A program made the position numbers and the translations under genes. From assembly GCA_036924285.1 (NCBI GenBank), contig JAYKYS010000009.1, positions 13,516,001-13,580,000 of the forward strand: a stretch of 64,000 nucleotides of DNA, in the 5' to 3' direction. This stretch comes from Asterella californica. Taxonomy: Eukaryota; Streptophyta; Marchantiopsida; Marchantiales; Aytoniaceae. The notes under the pieces are model-generated. The model was not told where the DNA came from, did not search any database, and worked only from the letters and a program-made list of their open reading frames with translations. This document shows positions 55,655 to 64,000 of the stretch, one piece after another (positions within the stretch are counted from its first letter, which is position 1; each line of letters begins with the position of its first letter).

Positions 55655-57631
55655 TGTCGAGGAGAGTCCTTCTCAAGAAGGGCGAGCCTTCTGGCTGTGA
55701 TAATTCGTGAGGTAAGAGTAGAAATCAAATACCAAGACAAGAGCCAAGGCTGGTAGTACACAACGGCTGAAGTCACTCACATAGACTACTCTCTGACCAT
55801 AGGTCACTTGCTATTTTTCTGATCAAGTCTCAGGAGACAGATCCACCTTCAGACACAGCATATAAGAGAAACATGAACTCACGGTGCTTTATTTCTCTTC
55901 CAAACACACTCAATAGTCTTCCACATACATCAATTTACAACCTATCTCTACTCAGCGCCTTACGTTGATCACCGCAGATGCCAAACAGCCAATTCCCACT
56001 CAACTAGTCTTCTCTCCAGCAGATTTCTCTCCAAAACCCACAACCCTATGAAGATCTGAAACCCCAATGCCTTGTATCTCTTCTTACAACAGCTTCAGCA
56101 CTGAAATTTCTCAGAAGAACCTGATCTTCTCAGTCCCTATCTTCTCCTCCGCTCAGATAGATGCTCCTAGCTCACTAGATTCACCTCAAACAGCCTAGTA
56201 GGTAAATTCAAGCTCTTCCAACTCTTAATCCTCCCTCTGCGTCAATCTCCCAACTGAAACTACCAAGAATTTAACCCCACATCGATCAAAAGTCCTCTGC
56301 AGATTATCAAACGATCTCCCTCAATAAAACAACCTCCTGTCCGTTCAGAAGGTAGTTCTGCCTCCAAATTGTATAATAGATAAAGTTCCCGCTCCCAAAC
56401 ACTTGTCCACCTCAGTTTTGTCAGAAAAATTGATCTCTCCCAGCCTCCAAGCTTCTCATGCACTTCCCTGATCCTAAATCCCTAATTCCCTTCCTTCCGC
56501 TTCAGCTCTCAGCTCTCAGTCCAAAAATCGCTTGAAAAGTCTCCTCGATCTTCAGCCGCCGCAGTATTTAACCTAAAGTTTTAAGGCCTCAGCTTAAGCT
56601 GCCCCCTGCTGTCCTTATAAGCACAGTCACTTATCAGAAGCAGGGCCTTAGCTTAAGCTGCCCCCCTGCTGTCCTTATGCGTACAAAGCTTTATTTACAA
56701 GTTTGACCCCTTTTTAATACAAGTTTCACAGTTGTCTCCACAAACTCTACCTCTTCACTAATGAAGGTTCCCATAGCCTCATTCTCCATCGCAAGCCGAC
56801 TCGATGGTTATTTAACTAATTAGCAAAAGTTCCTCAATGTAGGCCGAAGCCCCAACACTTATGAGGCTGCCCCACAGGGCTTACAGCCCCCCATATCCGC
56901 ACCAGGTATCTCCCATAGTATATTCAGGATGGCATGCAGAGGCTTAGGTCAGGAAGCCCACGATTAAGAGAGATACCGGTCTCCCGCCCCTAGATATGCA
57001 GGACGTGGCTGCATACCCAACATAGACTCCCGTCCAGGAGGCCAACATGTCGGAATAGGAACCAGAGGCCAGGAGGGATTGATCCTGAGACCACTTCCCT
57101 CCTAGGCAGACGCCCTATCACTGGGATGGCCTTTGGTTCCGTTTAAGAAAGGAAAATTTTCTGTACATATGTTTTCCTGAGGAAATTTTCCTGTAAAGTC
57201 TTTACTAACCTTTTCTGCGCTAACTTCTCTATACAACTCCGTTTTTAATGAACAAGGAGTCAAAACTATAGTATTTGTGAACACCTACACACTCACGCTA
57301 TCAGATTCTGAGTTCGAGTCTCGAGCCAGAATCGACGGATTTCCCTCTTTCACATATTTCTCAGTTTAAAACCCGTACTAACTATTGCATAAAACACTTT
57401 CTGTCAATTTGGAAGCATGAGGTCGCTCTCCTCATCGAGCTCTGCATTCTGATGCCCTTCGACCTCTTTCAGGATGATATCTCAGTCTAAGCTAGGGGGC
57501 AGCTTGTCAAGCATAGCTCTAGCTTAGCTCCTGCCCAGCTTGATAACCTAGGACGCAGCTTCCCGAACAAATGCTAGTTGAGTGCCTTCTGAAGTTCCAT
57601 TTCATCATGTGGAATGTCACGCACTATGACA
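55655..57631 (-). mobile_element. Solo LTR of Gypsy family A inserted in Gypsy B pol
   Basis: 1977 bp with TG...CA ends (TGTCGAGGAG ... CTATGACA), flanked by ACGC at 55651-55654 and 57632-57635 (ACGCT if the boundary is shifted by one base). Reverse complement matches LTR A at 5646-7400, including the tRNA-like block and the 19-nt motif CATAGTATATTCAGGATGG near 56925. It carries one copy of the 70-bp unit instead of three. Confidence 0.93.
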
Positions 57632-58219
57632 ACGCTTTAGTAAAAGCATGTGATGGTAGGCCTAGAGAATGACCGAGACTACTTCCATTTGCTTTATGGG
57701 CTGATAGAACTACACATTGTACCACGACTGGCTTTATGTCAGTTGAGCTTACATTGGGACAGAAGCCAATCATGTCTGATGAGGAGGACTTTCCTACGTG
57801 GACTACGCTACCGTGGGAAGATTGTATAGATCATACTTCACTCCTGGCTTTACGAACTAGGCAGTTGGAGCGAAGGGAGGAGGATCTTGCTGAGGCGCAA
57901 GAGAAGCTGAAGGTGGCTCGAGTCAGAAACAAAGAGCGTTTCTACAAGACTCACCGACTCGCGGAGATGGTTCGGACCTTAGGTTGTGCTAGATGTTTAT
58001 GAGAATGTCACTTATAGTTTACGTGAGCTGGATGGTACTCCTTTAAAACTATCTGTGGCTGGCAAACAAGTAAATTTGTTCAAACAACGTGGAGGATCAG
58101 TAGATTTGTTCAACTTTCTGGAGTCTGAGCAAGGGATGACAAGAGACGAGGACGCTCCAACAACTGAAGAGGTTGAGACGGAGGAGAGCGACGATGATGA
58201 AGAGCAGACAGAAGAATGA
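57632..58219 (+). pseudogene. pol: Gypsy B pol, end of integrase
   Basis: Continues the gene interrupted at 55654: ALVKACDG, then LLPFALWADRTTH, SVELTLGQKPIM, and after a deletion near 57965 the end of the GPY-type domain and an acidic tail (EEVETEESDDDEEQTEE). A stop (TGA, from Trp) is at about 57669. It aligns with residues 920-1137 of Gypsy A pol, but the segment containing RKFSRRWFGPY is missing. Confidence 0.88.
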
Positions 58220-58249
58220 AGAGGTTGGCACATGTCAGAGGATGTGCAG

Positions 58250-58265
58250 GTTTAGAGGGGATGGA
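58250..58265 (+). promoter_or_regulatory. Polypurine tract of Gypsy B
   Basis: GTTTAGAGGGGATGGA directly before the LTR start TGTCGTGATG at 58266; equivalent in position to 5631-5645 in Gypsy A. Confidence 0.7.
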
Positions 58266-58875
58266 TGTCGTGATGTGAATTGTTTCACATCGTGAATAAT
58301 TCACCTCTCAGTTTGAAGTTAGTCTCTCTAAGCGAAGTTAGGACCTTAGAGAAGTCAATTTTGGAGAATGTTATATATTTTGAGTCACAGTAGGTTGTTT
58401 ACCGTGATGATAGTTCAAGCTCATGGGTTGCACTTACATGTCGCCCATGCATGCTTCCTAGCGTGGTTACGTTATCTTTCGGGATTACGCGTCGTTTTAC
58501 ATGTCTCCGCATGTAGTTTAAGGTTTACGCTAGCACTTTAGGGGCTTGACGTGGTAGCCTATGTGTGAAATGAAGCCACCACGTGGTTTGAGGCAGAAAA
58601 GGACAGGGAAGTGAAGCTATGAACTCCCATTGGTCCAATTTTGTCTTTAGTGAAATACTAAACTTAGAAGTAGAGGTCTAAAGAGGAGTTAGAGCAATTG
58701 ATAAGGACATTCTGAAATATGAGAACACAGGATGATAGGGCTCGTCGTGCCTATCGCTGTTAGTCAAATTCTTGATCGATTTGGAGCAATAAAGAAGGAG
58801 TTATGGCAGATTGAAGTTCGTATTGTGTCAGAATTGCATCACTTTTGTTGATTTGGAGTTTCCGGTGTCAATTGC
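58266..58875 (+). repeat. 3' LTR of Gypsy B, truncated
   Basis: Matches the first half of the 1327-bp solo LTR at 30743-32069, and diverges after TGTCAATTGC at 58875. The remaining 700 bp are missing. A TATATATTTTGAG block near 58372 could be the TATA region. Confidence 0.85.
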
Positions 58876-59650
58876 TATATGTCTCCAACAAGAAGCTCAA
58901 CCGCTTCATGTAAAAACTCCCAATTCCTTGTCAAGCCTTCTTCTTCCTCTCCATACTCCAGGAGTAGCTCCAACCGCTCTTGTCATGGTTCATCAGCAGC
59001 TTGGAGAAACAACTTTGTCTTGTAAGTCTCCAAGGTTAGCTGGTCCACCCGAGATAGTTGAGAGAATTGTATCTCGAACTCCTCTAACAGCTCTGTAGGC
59101 TGTAAACTCTTGCTAGGTAGGTTGACCCATCCCAAAAATGATTTCTTGGTTGCTCGATCTGAGGTTTCCAAGAAATATTCCTCCATCAACACATGTGAAA
59201 ATATATCCCAGTTCCTTCTAGAATGCTTTGTTAGACCTTCACATGCTCCCTTATCTCAGGCACCGCAGCGAGTTCGAATGTCTCGATCATCTCCTTCTCC
59301 GATACCTGATCCAAATCCATCTCTGTCTTGTAACATCTCAAGTACTTTGAGATGTCTCCCCCATCAAATAGATCAAGCTTGTCGATCATCCTTCGAAGTG
59401 CCTTCGTCCCCAAAGTCTCCTTTTGTTGGTTCTCTTGCTCTTGTCGCATAAACAAAGTGAAGGCTTGAAACAATCGTGCAGTTGCTGCATCCCTGGTATA
59501 CCTTCTGATCCGTCCATCCTGTTCATAGTCATGGCTCGTCGCGTCCTCCCATCCTCCCATGATCTCGAAGCATCTATATATCCATTATCCCAGGTCCGCA
59601 GCATCCTCCAAAACAACCGTATCCATCTTCATCCTCGTTCATGATTGTTG
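58876..59650 (-). pseudogene. gag: Gypsy D gag N-terminal part, decayed
   Basis: - strand frames at 59231-59560 and 58983-59192 together form Ty3 gag: KALRRMIDKLDLFDGGDISK, then YLRCYKTEMD and FELAAVPEIREHV, and after a frame change FEIQFSQLSRVDQLTLETYK and LFLQAADEP. The last part corresponds to the peptide at the very left edge of the window (Gypsy A gag). The reading is truncated at about 58876 by the junction with LTR B. Confidence 0.75.
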
Positions 59651-59721
59651 ATCTCTTCTTCCAAGTTCAAATACAGAAATCTCTACCACGGACCTTCACG
59701 TCGAGTTCACCACCGATATCG

Positions 59722-60780
59722 TGTCGGATTTTGCGTGAAGGATTTCCAGGAAAACGTGAGGTTCATGGCTGTGGAGATGTACTGTGTGGAACAGAAACAA
59801 GACAGAGAAAAACAACCACGAAAACGAATGCTGCAATATATACCAACTCCAAATGTATGTACACTGCCGGTTCTTTCTCCTAATAGCACAGAACTGAGAA
59901 ACAGACCAGAGCGGTCTGTAACCTGCTTCAAAACCCCTAAAACAAACCCATGAATCACAACCCTGACCCAAAACCACCGAAGCGTAACTCAAAGCAAGAG
60001 AAACTTCCCTTTGCTAAGAAACAGAGCTGCACCTGTATCACACGATTGAAACTCAAGTCCAAACCACATCCATGTATAAGCTCTTAGCTAAAACTAGCTA
60101 CCACAAGCCGTACACAACCAACTAAGTCCCTAACGAACTCAAAAGGACGAAATCCGTAACGAATGAACCGAAACAAGCCTATCTGAGAACTTCCTCCTTT
60201 CGCTGCGGTCTTCAGATGTCGATAAGGTCTCCTTCCTTGACTCTGTTGGTCCAAGAAACCTTCAGATCCGACTCCCAACAGCCGAGATATCAACGATTTT
60301 CGGTCGCAGATGACCGAACCTTCAAAAACTCCTCCATGCGGCTTAAAACCACACACACCGCACAAACGAATCGTCTGAACTGATATTCGTCTTCCCTGGC
60401 AGGTAGATCTAGCTACCCTGAACCCAACGAGACACGTTTGGAGTTCTCTTTGCAAAACCACGCAAGAAATTTGATCGTAGGTTGCAAAAAACTGACATAA
60501 ATCAGCTCCCTGCGACTCAAACTTGCTCACCATACACAAACCAACAATCCAATCCACACATGGTCTTCTCCTATGCGTAGATAAAGACTCCTTGATCGCG
60601 TAGGCACCAAGAACGAAGAGCTTGGCTCACCGATCGTGAAGAACAATCCTATCAGGTCGCATGCGATGAAGCACCTGACGCAAGCATTTCCTTGCGAGCC
60701 AATTTCACTCAGAACTTCCAAACCGCTCGATGAAACTTTGTTTCGTCTTCAATTTCCTAAAGAACTCATCCGTGATCCAC
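59722..60780 (-). repeat. LTR of Gypsy family D, outer part missing
   Basis: Starts TGTCGGATTTTGCGTGAAGG (its 3' end) next to the leader and gag of Gypsy D on the left, so it is a 5' LTR in - orientation. Matches 39929-41370 with one instead of two copies of the 380-bp unit. Similarity is lost near 60770-60790, before an AT-rich stretch. Confidence 0.75.
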
Positions 60781-60789
60781 AACTGAAAC

Positions 60790-61157
60790 ATTACATGAAA
60801 ATAAATCTCCCATCCTAAACTATATATATATAGGCATATCATATAATTATGAGTGAAACTTCTGGATGAACTGATAATCTGATGTGATACAAGTGACAGA
60901 AATGTTGGATCCCGATATCTCTAACTCTTGACCATCTATGATCTCTTCTCATAATTAGAGATCAACTACTGAATTGGATGAAGTGTTGTTACTATGTTTG
61001 TAACTTTGTATTCTAAAATTTTCATTTGACGACTGGTTTGTAATGAAAGTCAAAATAGAGACCTAAGTGGGATAAATATTTTCCATAAACTATTGCTGAC
61101 TTGTAACAGTCAGCAATATGATCCCAAACAGTCCACGATCCATTCATTGCGTTACTA
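60790..61157. other. AT-rich spacer
   Basis: No gene. Contains a short TA microsatellite near 60821-60833. Confidence 0.5.
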
Positions 61158-61526
61158 GAGGTATCAAAGTCAGGAACCTTTCAAACAGATTTTGCACCCG
61201 CCTGAAGGAGTTACGACTTTAGCCAAACCTTGGGAGGTGTTTCGTACGGGCACCTCCGGAGGTACTCACATGAAAATGCCCGCGAGTATTTTCTTAACGA
61301 CCATTCATTCATTTTGTCTGTTTATTTTTGCAATGAAACATCTACTACACGAGTAATTATTCTTAGTATCAAAATGAAAAAACAACGATTGACAAAATTG
61401 TGATGTCTGAGTCACAAGCGCAACCTAGACTCAATCGCGCTTCCATACAAAATTAACTCATGAGAAATTATAGCTCTTTCTCTGTTCGTCGTTGAAGAAT
61501 CTTTACCTCTCAACTTTGACATCCCC
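61158..61526. mobile_element. MITE related to 48.1-48.7 kb
   Basis: Ends GAGGTATCAAAGT (61158) and ACTTTGACATCCCC (to 61526), flanked by TA at 61156-61157 and 61527-61528. Internal blocks GAGTTAC.ACTT and CCTC.GGAGGTACTC are shared with 48130-48200. More diverged ends than the 48322 copy. No coding capacity. Confidence 0.65.
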
Positions 61527-61528
61527 TA

Positions 61529-63412
61529 TTATCACCTCCTTTCGGAAGAGTGGATAACGACAAGTGGTTAAATTTATCACTTAACTTTTTCTATGACAAG
61601 GATTACATGATAAATTAAAGTTCATGTTACATGCATATGAGTTATGTTTAATTTTTTAAATCCCATGTAGGTTCCAAAGCAAAAATTGTAATATTTTTAT
61701 TTTCTTCTCGTGTACTTTGAGGTAGAGAGAATCAGTTTTGCTCCAACCTATCACAAAAACATCATCTGAACATTTCTCATTCGATGTTGAACAATTTGTT
61801 ATGAAATGATTAGAAATGATAAAGCTCTTAGATAGCTCTGATTTAAATATTTATTTGACAAATTTCATTATTGGAGTAAAATCTTATTAGATAAAAAATT
61901 GAATTTAATAATTAATTAATGCCAGCATTTCATTATCGTAAGAAAATTTTATCAACAAAAATATGGTAGGTTTAACGAGTAAATTTCTTGTAGATTGTGA
62001 ACCGCAAAATGAATTTCTGCTGGTTACCATGACTATTTTCGTGGACACCGAGAGTTTTAGAGGAAAACCAAAATGTATCCTACTTCTTTCTAGAAATTAG
62101 TATTTTCTAAGTATTTCTTAGAAAAGTCTAATTTTTCTGCTCTTTCACTTCCGATCATCTCTATTTACAATGAAATTAAATTAAATCAAAAGTAAATAAA
62201 AGATGATAAAAATACAAAAATGATAATATGTGGACACCACATTCACTACTGTAATTATGATGATGTATATAACGTTCAAGATGAGCACACATCATGGAAT
62301 AGCTTGATCTAGAAGAAAATCTAACACAATAAAGACAAAGCTCTCGACAAGAGGTTATCAATGCAACAAAATTCACTAAAAATAGACACCCACATCAATC
62401 GCTACTATATCACATCAGTTTGGACACCTCGGCTAGGTAAGTTGAGCGCGGAGTGACGAATCTCGGTAAGGTCGTTAGTGTCGTTAGGGCGAGTTAGTGG
62501 GAGAGCCCACTAGGGGTATACTTCGCATGTGAGGCTTGGAGGTCTTAGTTCTTCAAGTTGAACCTTCAAGCTCCTAGCTATGGTGGATAGTCTTTGTGAG
62601 TGCAATCTGGAGTCTTTGCGAGCACAGAGTGGATTTGGTTCGACTTTAGTGATTGTTTAGTGCCTGTTGGTATGGTGGAATGAGTACATACCGTTTATCA
62701 CTTGAAGAACTCAGATTGCGAGGTCTGATTGAGAGGTTTCAGATCGCAGATTTCAGCCGGTGGTACCTTCGGAGTGGGAAGATCGTTGACATCTTTGATT
62801 TGCGAGTGTGCGCTTGTGCGGAGTGGTTCTTTTTTATTGCGTGATCGACCGCTGTGTGGATTACTGTCGTTTGAATCTGTTCTTGGCTGATTTGGTGGTG
62901 AGGTAGTGAGGAAGCGCTGCTGGAATTTCTTGTGACGGGTTTTTGTGATCAATTTAAGGTCAATTTGAGGTCGGCAAAAGTGCATCGGCGGACGTTGAGT
63001 TGACATGGGTCGGCAATTTGTGGTGCTGAAGAGTGCAGTAGGTGTGTGCTAGGACAATGATTCCAACGCACCAAAAATCGTTTGATTTGGTGAAGGATCG
63101 AAGAAGTTACAAGACGAAGAAAGTCGTAGGTGGTTCAAAATCTGACATAAACCCGCATGCGAGTGTCAACTTGTCAGATTTCGACCTTTTGGAGTGCAAT
63201 TTTGATCTCTGACCTCTGAGTGAGCGGGAGTGTCGAGGTGTGGAGTGCATGTAAGGAGGCGTTTGGAGACTTCGAGGAGCAGAGTTGCGTGAGTGCGAAG
63301 AAATGAGAGCGGAGTGCGGAGACGGAACGGAGTCCGATGTCGTGTCGTGGACCGGCTCCTACTTGAAATTCAGACTTCGATGCTTGTCGTTCCAAAGACA
63401 CTCATGAGAAAG
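61529..63412. other. Intergenic, then LTR-like sequence
   Basis: 61529-62400 is AT-rich without genes. From about 62400 to 63400 the base composition becomes TG/AG-rich and resembles the transcribed part of plant LTRs, but it does not match the LTRs identified elsewhere in the window. Short ORFs have no domains. Confidence 0.4.
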
Positions 63413-64000
63413 CAAGCTAGGCCTCAGCTTACGAACTTTTGGCACAATTTAGAATCTTCACTTTCATCGCATCAGAAACAAACTAGACCTCAGCTTACGG
63501 ACTTTTGGCACAATTTCGGATCTCCACTTTCATCGCATCAGTGGATAGAGCTCTTTGTCAGCACTCCATATGCACTTTGTCTACTTCGTTTGGACGCCTA
63601 GTGGAGAAGTTATGAGACTCGAAAGATGGATAAAACAAGCTAGGCCCTAGCTTACGAGCTTTTGGCACGACTTCGGATCTTCACTTTCATTACATCGATG
63701 GGTAGAGCTCCTTGTCAGCTTCTCATGGGCACTTTGTCTACTTCATTTGGACGTCTAGTGGAGAAGTTACGGGACTCGAAAGATGAGAAAAAATCAAGTT
63801 GGGCCATAGTTTACTTGCTGACTAGGTATTTGCAGCTCCATGCGCTATACTAAGGACGCAAGGGGCCTACTTCCTGATTATTGGAAGAAAACTTATACGT
63901 ACAGAGACTGATGTAAGGGGGCTGCTTAAGGAGCTAGCTTGCACTTACAACCTGTAACTGGACGGTCATGAGATTTGGAGTTCCAATGCAAGCGTGCAAG
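63413..64000 (+). repeat. Part of a D-type LTR with ~158-bp tandem repeats, runs off the window
   Basis: Units starting CAAGCTAGGCC or close variants begin at 63413 (short), 63479, 63636 and 63795 (partial), so the full units are 157-159 bp. The stretch to about 63880 is the reverse complement of 41690-42050 in LTR D, there with two units. It runs in + orientation, opposite to the LTR D copies at 39929 and 59722. Confidence 0.75.

Larger units (their letters stand above)
54484..58875 (+). mobile_element. Ty3/Gypsy retrotransposon, family B, 5'-truncated and split
   Basis: Begins abruptly in RNase H at about 54484, continues through integrase, is interrupted by solo LTR A (55655-57631), resumes to the end of pol at 58219, and has a polypurine tract (58250-58265) and a 3' LTR from 58266. 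Gag, protease and RT are absent. The 3' LTR is lost beyond about 58875, where a - strand Gypsy D piece begins. Confidence 0.88.

Noticed and set aside
62653..62844. 63-residue ORF in TG-rich DNA
   Set aside because: Looks like LTR sequence; no motif, no conservation visible.

Overview
The window is a transposon-dense piece of a eukaryotic nuclear genome, almost certainly a land plant. The evidence is Ty3/Gypsy and Ty1/Copia LTR retrotransposons (one with an initiator-tRNA-Met primer site), a PIF/Harbinger DNA transposon, TA-flanked terminal-inverted-repeat MITEs, and a short piece of plastid petD in nuclear DNA. The repeat style suggests a bryophyte, possibly a liverwort, but that is a low-confidence guess. 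No bacterial operons, rRNA genes or CRISPR arrays are present. Only one ORF (16937-17971) looks like an ordinary single-exon host gene, and I do not recognise it.

Layout. 1-7.4 kb: Gypsy family A on the + strand, with decayed gag/protease, an open 1137-codon pol, a polypurine tract and a truncated 3' LTR. 7.47-11.06 kb: a Copia element on the - strand with LTR, PBS, gag, protease and integrase. It lacks RT/RNase H and has its gag C-terminal half inverted. 11.15-11.62 kb: a chimeric Gypsy/LTR scrap. 11.6-20 kb: mostly non-coding, with two strong hairpins and the orphan gene. 20.2-22.2 kb: a decayed PIF/Harbinger element. About 22.8-25.9 kb: a GC-richer island with a - strand HUH-type Rep endonuclease ORF, an upstream ORF in another frame, and iteron-like repeats. 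27.8-47.5 kb: a large Gypsy element C with long LTRs, broken by a 2.5 kb inversion, a solo LTR of family B, and two blocks of about 4 kb. 47.5-54.5 kb: AT-rich, with MITEs and the petD fragment. 54.5-58.9 kb: a 5'-truncated Gypsy B split by a solo LTR of family A. 58.9-60.8 kb: a - strand Gypsy D gag plus truncated LTR. 61.2-61.5 kb: a MITE. 63.4-64 kb: the repeat-bearing part of a D-type LTR.

The most interesting object is the island at about 22.8-25.9 kb. Its ORF has the HxH and YxxK signatures of rolling-circle HUH nucleases but no visible helicase. A preceding ORF ends at TCT-TGA exactly where the nuclease domain begins, and iteron-like repeats lie on its 5' side. This resembles the recently described eukaryotic HUH transposons (replitrons) more than Helitrons or geminivirus relics, but the assignment is inference. 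The nested insertions also give an order of events. Solo LTR A entered Gypsy B, solo LTR B entered the LTR of element C, and one LTR end of C was later inverted.
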